Below, piece by piece: positions 24,580 to 32,826 of a DNA stretch of 64,000 bases. The notes under the pieces are model-generated. The model saw only the letters and a program-made list of their open reading frames with translations, had not been told where the DNA came from and ran no database searches. Position 1 is the first letter of the stretch, and each line of letters begins with the position of its first letter. The DNA comes from Photobacterium marinum (GTDB lineage Bacteria; Pseudomonadota; Gammaproteobacteria; Enterobacterales; Vibrionaceae), in assembly GCF_000331515.1 (NCBI RefSeq), contig NZ_AMZO01000016.1, forward strand, positions 328,351 to 392,350. Reading direction: 5' to 3'. The position numbers and the translations under genes were made by a program.

Positions 24580-25455
24580 TTAATTTTCTGACCTAGAATA
24601 ACTAACACAAGCCATTATTGCTTCAAGTGTATAACGATGATAGAACTTCTCAAATCCATAAAAAAACACAGATGCAATAATAGCAAATGAAACTGTATAC
24701 CAGTAGTTCCAATCACTCTGGTTCAGATGTGTTAAACTAGCCCAAAAAATAAGCACGAAAACAAAGCAGACATTTCTAGAAAAACCATAAAGCGCCACAT
24801 AATTTGCCATTTTAGGTATGTGGTTTTCACTGTTTTCTTGTGCTGAATGATAAATAAACCTAAACAAATCACCTTCTACATACCCAATATTTACTGCTTT
24901 GTTATTTATTTCGATGTTTGAGCTGTTAAAAAAATCATCAATTTTATACAGCAAGGCAATTCTTAAAGGCTTTGGCAATTTAGATGGCCTAATGCCTAGC
25001 AATCTATTCAGAATACGTTCCACAGCAACAACAGGAAATAAAACCACCCCCATAAACAAGTGATTGAATATCTTTCTAGCCATCCCCTTCTTTGTTAAAC
25101 AGCCATTTCTCACATCAGTATAAAGCTTTACGAAATATTTTCTTACAGAAAGAGAAAGGATTGCATCAACATTAGAGAATAAGTATTTAGATGGCCAACC
25201 ATAAGTTTCCGTCAAATATTTTTCGACGAATGATGATGACAACAAACTTATCAAGTGACCAATAATATAAAAAACAACAATCAGACCAACGAGAATTGAA
25301 GAACCTGCAAATATCCCTCCTTCGACCTTATGAGAAACTTCATTAATTACATTGAAAAAATGTGGTGTAAACATCAAAGACATTATGACAGTAAAAACAC
25401 CACCAGGAATTAAATACCCAAGGAAGTCATAAAATGAAAATGGATTTTGTTTCAT
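24580..25455 (-). CDS. Polytopic membrane protein, last gene of the kinase/phosphatase cargo
   Basis: A 291-residue membrane protein, AT-rich. The N-terminus FSFYDFLGYLIPGGVFTVIM contains the first membrane helix with a Pro-Gly kink. Further hydrophobic segments are at about 50-75, 132-147, 226-243 and 250-267. The middle, about 76-225, is basic and cytoplasmic-looking. I do not recognise a named family. YDFLGYLIPG-type openings occur in membrane proteins of several phage-defence-linked loci, which would fit an effector or exclusion protein, but that is inference. AAAGG precedes the ATG. The gap to the upstream gene is 149 bp. Confidence 0.65.
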   Translation of the reverse strand: MKQNPFSFYDFLGYLIPGGVFTVIMSLMFTPHFFNVINEVSHKVEGGIFAGSSILVGLIVVFYIIGHLISLLSSSFVEKYLTETYGWPSKYLFSNVDAILSLSVRKYFVKLYTDVRNGCLTKKGMARKIFNHLFMGVVLFPVVAVERILNRLLGIRPSKLPKPLRIALLYKIDDFFNSSNIEINNKAVNIGYVEGDLFRFIYHSAQENSENHIPKMANYVALYGFSRNVCFVFVLIFWASLTHLNQSDWNYWYTVSFAIIASVFFYGFEKFYHRYTLEAIMACVSYSRSEN

Positions 25456-25604
25456 ACTTAACCTTTAAACACATACGTTATGTATAGCTTAAAAAGAATC
25501 GAACCATACTTGATCTTAACAGCAAAAACACAAGGTAATTGTCAACCACGCATTAGTCTTCAATTACCTTTAAAATATAAGCATCGTTGTTTGTCAATTA
25601 ATAC

Positions 25605-25904
25605 TTACTCTTTTATTAGACTTTCCCAGTTACTCTCTTCATCATCCTCAACCACAATGTTTACATGGCAGTATACCTTACCATTAGATGAACGTAGATA
25701 ACTGAACAGTTTGGATTTAACCTTACCAGAAAAAGATTCACGCCCATCAATATCTAGGGAATTATCGATATGAACAAAATCGCCCACATTAGGTAAGACA
25801 ACAACACCGGACTTATCGTCTAATTTAATACCGACCACTTCACCACTATCAATTGGACGAGTACGGCCTCTAGGAAGATATTGATAGTCAATTGAGTATT
25901 CCAT
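25605..25904 (-). CDS. Small protein of unknown function in the kinase/phosphatase cargo (99 aa)
   Basis: A 99-residue acidic soluble protein, predicted mainly beta: two halves, one around VVGIKLDDKSGVVVLPNVGDFV and one around SKLFSYLRSSNGKVYCHVN, resembling a small barrel. No catalytic motif is seen. GAAGG lies 8 bases before the ATG. Its composition matches the other cargo genes (AT-rich) rather than the phage structural genes. The function is unknown; a regulator or substrate of the kinase/phosphatase pair is one possibility. Confidence 0.6.
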   Translation of the reverse strand: MEYSIDYQYLPRGRTRPIDSGEVVGIKLDDKSGVVVLPNVGDFVHIDNSLDIDGRESFSGKVKSKLFSYLRSSNGKVYCHVNIVVEDDEESNWESLIKE

Positions 25905-26050
25905 ATTTACCTTCTTTAGTTTTACCCTTTCGAGGGGACACCCTATACAACTCTTATGTATAAATGTTCAAAGATGTATCCCTAGACCATCGGTTAGTAA
26001 CCCACAAAAATAGTCAGCTGGCGTAGCGTCTAAATTAAGTAAGATGAGAT

Positions 26051-26260
26051 TCAATCATCTGATTCGTGTACAACTTGGTATTTAACACCCAAATCATCAC
26101 ACTTAGTTTGGAATACGATGCTGTCACCATGAGCATGAAATTCATATGTTTTCACTTCACAAGTCGAAGCCTGGACGTCTTCAATTATTTGGCGAAGCTC
26201 TTTCCACATCCATCCTTCCGGCACATCAACAACCTTAATTTGTATTGCAACCTTAGACAT
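26051..26260 (-). CDS. Small acidic protein of unknown function in the cargo operon (69 aa)
   Basis: A 69-residue protein with a well-placed AGGAAGG 9-11 bases before the ATG. It looks like a compact alpha/beta fold: VAIQIKVVDV strand, helix LRQIIEDVQ, then two strands ending in YQVVHESDD. No family is recognised. It is 70 bp downstream of the phosphatase gene and on the same strand, so probably co-transcribed. Confidence 0.55.
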   Translation of the reverse strand: MSKVAIQIKVVDVPEGWMWKELRQIIEDVQASTCEVKTYEFHAHGDSIVFQTKCDDLGVKYQVVHESDD

Positions 26261-26330
26261 AAAATTACGCCTTCCTCACATTAGTTTTTTAATTATCAAG
26301 TTAATTTACTTCCTATCTTGTAAAAGCAAG

Positions 26331-27089
26331 TTAACTTGAGATCTCTACCGATAAAGCAACCATTGAATAATCATCAACAGGCCCATTTCTCTCAATCCTT
26401 TTCTTCAAACTTGAAGAAAAATTTGAAACGCTCTTCATTGTATTCTGTGAAAATCTTGCTCTTTTTTCCCATAACTGGTGTGCACCATCAGACATAGCAA
26501 ATAAAGCAATGCAACCATTCTCTATTGGTAGTTCATCTATAGGGATGAATGATTTTTCAAAATGCATGTCAACTTGACGAGCAATTGCGGTAGTTAAAGT
26601 TCTTCTTGCCTTCTCACTTACATTCCTTAACTGCCTTTTTGTATAAATCCCCGCATCTACAGCTTGTTGATATTGAGAATGGTCTTTTGTTAACTGTTGT
26701 AACTTACTATTATTTCTCACGTAGAGTCGGCAATCACCAATATGCCCAATAAGCAAACCTTCTTCATTTAAGTAACCGAATGAAAGTGTCGTTGCGGCTT
26801 GAAACAAGCTATCATTATTTCTTGCTAAAGAGATAACCTTATCTCTTACATCTAAGAATACTGTTTCAACATTGGTGATATAGTTGCTTTCAGTTACAGT
26901 TTCAAGATGTTTGACAGCGCATTTTGATGCCAACTCTGCTCCTGAATAAGAACCAACGCCATCAGCAACAGCAAACAAAACACCACTGCCAAGTTTCTTT
27001 GGCATTAAGATGCTATCTTCATTTATTCTATGATCGCTTTTAGGAAAGCAAAAAGATGCTGTTTCTATTATTTTTAACATAACATCCAT
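26331..27089 (-). CDS. PP2C-family Ser/Thr protein phosphatase
   Basis: A 252-residue soluble phosphatase with all metal-binding motifs of the PP2C (PPM) family in order: HRINEDS (residues 20-26), FAVADGVGSYSG (39-50, Asp43 and Gly44), GHIGDCRLYV (115-124), AMSDGA (198-203) and PVDDYSMVAL (237-246). It should remove phosphate from Ser/Thr residues using two Mn/Mg ions. It starts 7 bp after the kinase stop, so the two are co-translated as a kinase/phosphatase pair. It is not a phage core gene. A TerY-P-like pairing is known in tellurite-type loci, but no vWA gene is present here. Confidence 0.9.
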   Translation of the reverse strand: MDVMLKIIETASFCFPKSDHRINEDSILMPKKLGSGVLFAVADGVGSYSGAELASKCAVKHLETVTESNYITNVETVFLDVRDKVISLARNNDSLFQAATTLSFGYLNEEGLLIGHIGDCRLYVRNNSKLQQLTKDHSQYQQAVDAGIYTKRQLRNVSEKARRTLTTAIARQVDMHFEKSFIPIDELPIENGCIALFAMSDGAHQLWEKRARFSQNTMKSVSNFSSSLKKRIERNGPVDDYSMVALSVEISS

Positions 27090-27096
27090 ATCTCAC

Positions 27097-27891
27097 TTAT
27101 GCTGCAGTACATAGCAGAGCTTTATTCAGTTCTAGCTTTAAATCTGTAACACTTCTATATCGTTGGCTTTTCTCCATTAAGAGGCATCGGGAAATTACTT
27201 TCTCTACCTCTGTATTATTGAAACCAATATCTTTTATTATTTTCCCTATAGAATAGATATCGGACTGAATTGAGTATTCACCAAATAACTGAGCTTCAGG
27301 TGCCATGTAAGGCCTAGATCCCATACAGGTTCCGATTGCCGTTAGAACTGTTGAGTCGGCATCCGGTTTAGTATCCTTAACCAACCCAAAATCTGACACC
27401 TTATAGCAAAGTTCCTTCGTTTTGCTTTTTTGGTCACAAGTTTCAGAATATCTGAGTATATTTTGAGGCTTTAGATCCCTATGCAGATAGCCCTTTTCAT
27501 GAACAGCTTCAACACCATTTAATATATCGTTTATGCACTTAATCTTATCTTCAGCAAACAATAAACCAGCTTCAAGGTCACTATCCAAGTCCCCTTCAGC
27601 AAGACTCATCACAAAATATGGGTGGGTCACTCGATCATCAAATAAGTAAATGGGTACGATATTTTTACTAAATAAATTAGCTTGATATAGAATTTCCCGC
27701 TTAAATCGGCGTTTCAGCTCTTCTTCCGTTACTTTTTCAAGAATATCCGGTTCTGGATTAAAGACCTTCCTTGCATACTCTCCACATAAGTGCTTATTTG
27801 AGTTGTAAAGGCGCATTTTCTCCACATAACCAAATGCACCTTTTCCAATTTTACACAAAGGCTCAATAAAATAATTGCCACATTTTTCCAT
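27097..27891 (-). CDS. Hanks-type Ser/Thr protein kinase
   Basis: A 264-residue stand-alone kinase with a complete catalytic core: IGKGAFGYV glycine loop (15-23), YARKVF with Lys42, RFKREI with the helix-C Glu (about 66), HRDLKPQN (137-144), SDFGL (166-170), APE (197-199) and SDIYSIG (210-216). It has no transmembrane or sensor domain, so it would act in the cytoplasm. It opens the cargo operon, with the PP2C gene 7 bp downstream. A perfect TTGACA lies 48-54 bp upstream. Codon use and AT content differ from the head and tail genes on either side, indicating acquisition. Confidence 0.93.
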   Translation of the reverse strand: MEKCGNYFIEPLCKIGKGAFGYVEKMRLYNSNKHLCGEYARKVFNPEPDILEKVTEEELKRRFKREILYQANLFSKNIVPIYLFDDRVTHPYFVMSLAEGDLDSDLEAGLLFAEDKIKCINDILNGVEAVHEKGYLHRDLKPQNILRYSETCDQKSKTKELCYKVSDFGLVKDTKPDADSTVLTAIGTCMGSRPYMAPEAQLFGEYSIQSDIYSIGKIIKDIGFNNTEVEKVISRCLLMEKSQRYRSVTDLKLELNKALLCTAA

Positions 27892-27915
27892 CTATGAGTT
27901 ACCATTTTTGTGTTT

Positions 27916-27945
27916 TCTATCAGAGACTTAGTTCTAAATTGTCAA
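27916..27945 (-). promoter_or_regulatory. Possible promoter of the kinase cargo operon
   Basis: A perfect -35 TTGACA (27945-27940) is followed after 18 bases by GATAGA (27921-27916), a weak -10. It would let the cargo be transcribed from the prophage independently of the late operon. The -10 is poor, so confidence is limited. Confidence 0.35.
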
Positions 27946-28091
27946 GCTTACTTTGTATTCGTCAGAATACCATACACATACCATATAGGCATAAGGTTGA
28001 AATGAAATTAATTGCATTAAATTTAATTGATCCTTGATATCGATTAAGGAACAAGCACCTATTTGCTGTTATGGCTTTGGTGTTCAAGGGA

Positions 28092-28188
28092 GAGAGGTTT
28101 GGTTACGGTGGTTACAACCCCCTCCGGCTCCCCCTTTGATTGGCTCTTAGCGATCTTTGGGCTGTGGGGGTTAATGGGGAGAGGTTTG
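28092..28188. ncRNA. Candidate structured RNA or cargo-boundary element
   Basis: The direct repeat GAGAGGTTTG occurs at 28092-28101 and 28179-28188. Between them AACCCCC (28116-28122) can pair with GGGGGTT (28166-28172), and further C-runs and G-runs offer alternative pairings. The segment is far more GC-rich than its surroundings and contains no ORF. Whether it is transcribed is unknown. Confidence 0.3.
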
Positions 28189-28345
28189 TGTGCTCTGGAA
28201 TCTTATTTATCATCTACTAAGTGAATGTGTGATACGCACATCACATTTGGTGCAAATCTGATGTGGTTAAAAGAGCATGATTTTGTTGAATAGTGATAAA
28301 AGCCCCAGCTAATACCTAAACCGATACATTATTAAAAGGATTATT

Positions 28346-28456
28346 ATGGATATTTCATTGGTTGAAAAATCACTCGATGACTTGGGAATTGAATTTACTA
28401 GGACTGGCGAAGTTCTTAACGTTAAGCTTGAGAATAAAGGTGAGGATTCGGAGTAA
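28346..28456 (+). CDS. Possible 36-residue peptide
   Basis: ATG preceded by AAAAGGA at a good distance, 36 codons, acidic product starting MDISLVEKSLDDLGIEF and ending GEDSE. It is the only ORF with a good initiation signal in the cargo boundary segment and is transcribed opposite to the late operon. No family is recognised; it could be chance. Confidence 0.35.
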   Translation: MDISLVEKSLDDLGIEFTRTGEVLNVKLENKGEDSE

Positions 28457-28601
28457 TGTGGTAGAGAACTTTCTAGCTTTCGCCTCATCCCCTACATAAT
28501 CTCACGGCCCGTTTAAATCCATTTAAGAGCGTTTAACTCCCTTTTAGCAAAGCCGTTGCACCTTAGCTGCCGTTAACAGCTCAAAATGGATTACAGGCAC
28601 T

Positions 28602-29060
28602 TTATGCCTGTTGCAGGAAATCACCTAAAATCTGGTAAATCTCTTCAAGATCATCATTTGAGACACCTAACCAAGGGCGAGCAGGTACGGCTACGTTTGG
28701 CGGGCGCATTTCAGTAGAGCCGCCAAAGTGGTGAATGGCTCCATACTCGTAGTTGGTGCCGAACTCGAAAAGCTGAGGTTGTGCCAGGTAATTCAGTTCT
28801 CGGCCTAAATGGTGATTCAGCACCAAGATGATGTCCTGGTTCTTTTTCTTTCTTTGTTTATAGCCTTCACTCAATGGTGCCCAGGGCGTGCCATCCGGTG
28901 AGATTTGTTTTTCCCAGCGATCGCTATGGCTGATAAGCAGCATTTCACCAATATCCTGAAAGGCGGGCTGCAGGTTCGTCCCCTTCTGAATCAGCTGATT
29001 GATCTGTTTTTGGATTTGTACCTGGCCTTCAAAAGTAACGGTATAACGGGCTCCAGCCAT
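28602..29060 (-). CDS. Phage virion morphogenesis protein (Mu gpG-like)
   Basis: A 152-residue protein of the Mu G / phage virion morphogenesis family: helical N-terminal half with DIGEMLLISHSDRWEKQISPDG, then PWAPLSEGYKQRKKK, and the C-terminal RPPNVAVPARPWLGVS where the PARPWLG motif is diagnostic. It is a head-tail completion component. It follows the 63-residue gene directly, with overlapping stop and start. The kinase cargo is inserted right after it, before the protease gene. Confidence 0.9.
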   Translation of the reverse strand: MAGARYTVTFEGQVQIQKQINQLIQKGTNLQPAFQDIGEMLLISHSDRWEKQISPDGTPWAPLSEGYKQRKKKNQDIILVLNHHLGRELNYLAQPQLFEFGTNYEYGAIHHFGGSTEMRPPNVAVPARPWLGVSNDDLEEIYQILGDFLQQA

Positions 29061-29251
29061 TACAACAGCCCTTCTTCACGGGCTTGATTGAGCAATTCCT
29101 CATCGGCGTCTGCCAGCACAGCCTCCCAAAGCTCCCCAATCCGGTCAGCCTCTTCTCCCCTTGCCTGCTTTTCCAGCCTGTCAAGCTGGCGCAAGGATTC
29201 TATGGTTAACGGGTGTTTAAACAGCATTTGAGCTTGCTCAATCAGTGACAT
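29060..29251 (-). CDS. Small phage protein of unknown function (63 aa)
   Basis: A 63-residue, acidic, all-helical protein: MSLIEQAQMLFKHPLTIESL then RLEKQARGEEADRIGELWE. It sits between the head morphogenesis gene and the virion morphogenesis gene, is transcribed with them, and its stop overlaps the next start. No family is recognised. About 245 bp upstream of it are AT-rich and carry no gene on this strand. Confidence 0.6.
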   Translation of the reverse strand: MSLIEQAQMLFKHPLTIESLRQLDRLEKQARGEEADRIGELWEAVLADADEELLNQAREEGLL

Positions 29252-29497
29252 TTCATATCCCTTCGTCTTATTACTTAACTTTATTTGCTATTTTTTATTG
29301 TCAATAAATATTTTTTACTTTTTTTTCAAATTTCTCGTTTCACCTCAAATCAGCAAATATTACCCACATATTGGACAATATAAGCTTCAAATCAATATAT
29401 AAGAAAAATCTAATAAAACATAACTAATCACTCTACTCTCGACACACTATTGAATTATTACCTTTCATCTGCAAAATGATAAAACAGAAATCAAACA

Positions 29498-29848
29498 ATG
29501 GTGATGAACATGCACGTTCTTTTAAATAAACTCGAAGCCATTAATCACTTCGAAAACACTTCATTCTTAAAGCGCCAAACTAAAAATATGAATTTTGTAA
29601 ATCTTAGTAACGACGCACTGTTCATAAAAATGCCTGATGCTTTATTTAACTGTGATTATCGCCTAGGGTTCATGAATTTAAAAAATGGTGATATTTACCA
29701 CTTAAACAAAAAAAGTGGACAGGCCTCATATGGAAAAAAATCGACAGAACAAGCGAAAGCTTTCATCAGTAATTATAAACTCTTTGGTTTAGAATTCGCG
29801 CTATTAAAAGTTCAGTCTATCAGATTAAATACCCAGTCATTTATATAA
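29498..29848 (+). CDS. Plus-strand cargo ORF of unknown function (116 aa)
   Basis: A 116-codon ORF opposite to the whole late operon, strongly AT-rich. The product is basic, with NFVNLSNDALFIKMPDALF and LGFMNLKNGDIYHLNKKSG as its most ordered parts. Several ATGs crowd the start (29498, 29504, 29510), so the first residue is uncertain. The last 37 bp overlap, tail to tail, the 3' end of the head morphogenesis gene. No family is recognised. It looks like a moron with its own expression. Confidence 0.5.
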   Translation: MVMNMHVLLNKLEAINHFENTSFLKRQTKNMNFVNLSNDALFIKMPDALFNCDYRLGFMNLKNGDIYHLNKKSGQASYGKKSTEQAKAFISNYKLFGLEFALLKVQSIRLNTQSFI

Positions 29849-31242
29849 TCATTGATAACTGGGTACAATTCACCCAGTTTTTTAGAAGCCAACAACCATG
29901 CAGCAAAATGTTCTGCAAACCATTCGCTGTCGTTCGTCGCACCATAGCGAGTAAGAGACTGTTTACCTTTTACCTCTGGCGGAATAACCGGCTTCCCGGC
30001 TTTATAGTAAACCTGATGCCCCATTTCATGAGCCCAGGTCGTCACAACTCTGGCAGATGAATTTAAATGAGATTCAGCCGCTGCAGAGAATGACCAGTAA
30101 CGGGCATCGGTTCCCCCTTTCCGTATAGCCCTAACAATAGCTTGTTGCAATTGCCGAGCATCTACTTTCGTAAACCGGTCACTGGCTTTGGCCTTCACCA
30201 CAACAAGATTCCAGCTACCGGCAGTAAAACCATTGGTACGAGTTACTCGGCGGGTTGTAAAGTTCCAGAGAGGATTCGGTTTACCCGACTGCAAATAAGC
30301 CTCAACATCTTCAGCTATTGCCCGTGCTTTCTTACCACCGCTCAGTTCTCCGGCTTTCAGAAACAACGTTTTTATATCATGCGACTTTAAAGCTTTCTCG
30401 AAGGCTTTTACCTGGGGCGAATCCAACTCGGCCAGTAAGTTGCTCAGGCTTTCTGCTCCAACACCTTTTACCGTTGAAAATGCATGATCAACAATACGTG
30501 GAGCCAACCGTTCTGCCAGTGGCGTTTTTTTAGTGACAACAGCCTGAGTTTTTTCTGTCAACTCAGCACTACTTTTCGGAGTGTAATCAAAACCGGGATC
30601 TATTCCTTTCGGGATCTGATGTACTTCACCGGTTACCTTATCGATCCACTCATAGGTAGTAACTCTAGGCGCAGCGGTTACTTTCAGCCCCAAACGTTTT
30701 AAATCACGCTCGCTGGCTGTCAGCTTTTTACACTTGCAACCGTAGCCGTTTATCGGGGTGTGAGTATCCCACCAGGGATCATCCAACGGAATAACCAGGT
30801 TGTTCCATGATAAATGGTCATGACGTGGATGCTCTGCCCCGGAGTGTTTATAAATGCCATAAGGACGACGATTTTTTACCTGCTGTATTTGTTGCTCGCG
30901 GCCCGCTGTGTATGACTGACGAATGTTGGTTTCGTAAATCACCTGTGCGCGCCAACTGGCAGACCCGCTTTTACCCGAGGCATAAGGCTCCCAACCATGC
31001 CTGGCTACAATGTCGTTAAACTGCTGTTTAAACCAGTTCAGCGACTTTCCTTCGGCTATCGCTTTATCAATCGCCAAACGAAAATCAGCCAGTAAATCAT
31101 CTTTGGTGGCTCCGGCAACCATAAAGCCCCGGTCGTGGGCATTCTTCCAAAGATCAGCCCAACGTTCCGTCGGTACATTGGCCTTTTGACGAAAGTAGGC
31201 AATCTGCTCATTAAACGGCAAGCTCCCATACTGAACCGGCAT
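29812..31242 (-). CDS. Phage head morphogenesis protein fused to a zincin-type metallopeptidase domain
   Basis: A 476-residue protein. The N-terminal half is the Mu gp30/F-like head morphogenesis domain, with RAQVIYETNIRQSYTAGREQ and the cysteine block INGYGCKCKKLTASERDLKR near residue 170. The C-terminal ~150 residues carry WAHEMGHQVYYK, an HExxH zinc motif at 405-409, and SEWFAEHFAAW at 440-448, which supplies a third-ligand glutamate as in gluzincin/lethal-factor-like peptidases. A role in capsid maturation, ejection or host attack is possible; the family link for the second half is inferred from the motifs. Confidence 0.82.
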   Translation of the reverse strand: MPVQYGSLPFNEQIAYFRQKANVPTERWADLWKNAHDRGFMVAGATKDDLLADFRLAIDKAIAEGKSLNWFKQQFNDIVARHGWEPYASGKSGSASWRAQVIYETNIRQSYTAGREQQIQQVKNRRPYGIYKHSGAEHPRHDHLSWNNLVIPLDDPWWDTHTPINGYGCKCKKLTASERDLKRLGLKVTAAPRVTTYEWIDKVTGEVHQIPKGIDPGFDYTPKSSAELTEKTQAVVTKKTPLAERLAPRIVDHAFSTVKGVGAESLSNLLAELDSPQVKAFEKALKSHDIKTLFLKAGELSGGKKARAIAEDVEAYLQSGKPNPLWNFTTRRVTRTNGFTAGSWNLVVVKAKASDRFTKVDARQLQQAIVRAIRKGGTDARYWSFSAAAESHLNSSARVVTTWAHEMGHQVYYKAGKPVIPPEVKGKQSLTRYGATNDSEWFAEHFAAWLLASKKLGELYPVINDYINDWVFNLID

Positions 31243-32813
31243 TACTTACCATCCTTAACATCGTTAATACCGGCCAGCTCTGCCGCCGCCATCGCCTGGG
31301 CCATGACTTCGCCCAACTCTTCAGTGCTGATCACTCCCTGCAATGACAGGATATCCTCACGCAATTGGGTCAGTGACTCAGCGCCCTCAACCAGTTCCCG
31401 CACTGGCTCTATCATATTGGCCAGCAAGCCCCCAGCATCCTGCTGAAGCCGCTCTGTTTGCAGGTCGGCGACATCCTTTTGGTTTGCGAGTGCTTTCAGC
31501 ACTGCCAGCCCTTTCAGTTCGGCCTGTAATGTATCCGCCGGTTTTGTTGTCCCGAGTACAACCTCATCGTCCTGCGCCATCGGGATCTGCGTTTTCTCAT
31601 GCGCCCATGCAAGTGGGATTCTCATGCCCATGTTGACCAAACCGGGCAAAGCTTTGGACAGGCGCTCTATGTCTTCGGCTTCGGTCAGTTCGAACTCGAA
31701 GCGAGGTATGCGGTGGCGGGTTCGGTAGCTTTTGCCATTAAGGGCATACAGAGGGAAAACCAGATCGCGGGTTAAGGTGGCGGCGATGCGCTTGAGGTCG
31801 AAATCGCGGATTTCTTCACGCACTTCGTTATGAACGTTACCCAGTGCGTTGGTGCTGGTTTTGCCATCGGCCTGGCTGGTTAGGGTGCCACCGAGAATGG
31901 CTTTGGACTGGGATTTTTCACACCAGGCCACCATGGCCATAAACGGATCGCTGGCTCCGTCGGCGGCATTTTGAAAATCGATATCCATGCCTTTGGGGAT
32001 GATGCCCCCGGCATTGTGGCCAATGGACATCACCGCCCGAAGCAAAGTGGTTTTCTCGCGTTCGGTGGCCCCTTCTGGGTATTTGCCGAGCCGGATCGGC
32101 AGACCGTAAATCTCCAAAAACTCAGCAAGATCACGGATGCTGTAGTTTTTAAACAGGAACGGCCAGGCAAGAACGCGCACCAGCCCCCGGCGGGTTAAGT
32201 AACCGGATTTGGCTTTAGCGGTATGCGATATCCAACCGAACGGGTTTAACGCGGCTCCTTCATGGCTGCCGTCTCGCAGGCGCAGCTGGTTACGGTTATC
32301 CGGATGGGTCTGGAACCAGGACGGATCGCGGTGGTCGTAGCCTGTTACCAACTGGATGCCTTCGACCACTTCCCAGCGCAGTTCGAGGTTAGCAAAGGTT
32401 TTTAACGTGGCGTCGGCCATATCGAAAAACGCATCTTCCAGCCAGGTGGCGTCTTCAAACAGTTCCTGCAGCAGATCGGCATCGTATTGCTCTTCTTTAC
32501 TTGGGTTACGCGGTGGACGAATATTCCATTCCACGTTAAGCAGTGCCATTTTTCGTTTGCTCAGCTCGCTCTGAATATGGGCGTCTTTTTCTTCCATGTC
32601 TTCGGCCAGCTCACACTGGGCGATTAAGTCCCCTTCTTCGGCCCGTTTCATCAGGCTGGCCAGCTTTAATGGCGTTAGCCCTGCCGAGGGATGTGCGGCA
32701 TAGTGCCGTTTAAGGTTGAGCAGACGGGCATCGGATTCGGTTTGCGGTTGTTCGAGGTCGGCTTTTTCTATCGGTCGGCCCCAGATATCTTGAATGATTG
32801 ATTGCGCCATCAA
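31242..32813 (-). CDS. Portal protein, DUF935 family (Mu gp29-like)
   Basis: A 523-residue protein of the DUF935 family. MAQSIIQDIWGRPIEKADLEQPQ opens it, then HPSAGLTPLKLASLMKRAEEGD, then WNIRPPRNPSKEEQYDADL, all typical of Mu-like portals. The dodecameric portal forms the DNA entry vertex and docks the terminase encoded upstream. Spacing to the terminase gene is 13 bp and its stop overlaps the next start, consistent with one head operon. Confidence 0.92.
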   Translation of the reverse strand: MMAQSIIQDIWGRPIEKADLEQPQTESDARLLNLKRHYAAHPSAGLTPLKLASLMKRAEEGDLIAQCELAEDMEEKDAHIQSELSKRKMALLNVEWNIRPPRNPSKEEQYDADLLQELFEDATWLEDAFFDMADATLKTFANLELRWEVVEGIQLVTGYDHRDPSWFQTHPDNRNQLRLRDGSHEGAALNPFGWISHTAKAKSGYLTRRGLVRVLAWPFLFKNYSIRDLAEFLEIYGLPIRLGKYPEGATEREKTTLLRAVMSIGHNAGGIIPKGMDIDFQNAADGASDPFMAMVAWCEKSQSKAILGGTLTSQADGKTSTNALGNVHNEVREEIRDFDLKRIAATLTRDLVFPLYALNGKSYRTRHRIPRFEFELTEAEDIERLSKALPGLVNMGMRIPLAWAHEKTQIPMAQDDEVVLGTTKPADTLQAELKGLAVLKALANQKDVADLQTERLQQDAGGLLANMIEPVRELVEGAESLTQLREDILSLQGVISTEELGEVMAQAMAAAELAGINDVKDGK

Positions 32814-32826
32814 TTGTTTTCCTTAT

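Larger units (their letters stand above)
27892..28601. other. 710-bp cargo boundary segment: mostly non-coding, structured
   Basis: Between the kinase start and the virion morphogenesis gene. It holds the putative cargo promoter, a short plus-strand ORF (28346-28456), a G/C-run-rich structured segment (28092-28188), and at 28508-28555 phased TTTAA-type repeats next to the 3' end of the morphogenesis gene. No larger gene is seen on either strand. Confidence 0.6.

Noticed and set aside
28081..28190. Integron attC or VCR-like site
   Set aside because: The segment has inverted C/G runs but none of the conserved attC core sites and there is no cassette structure around it.
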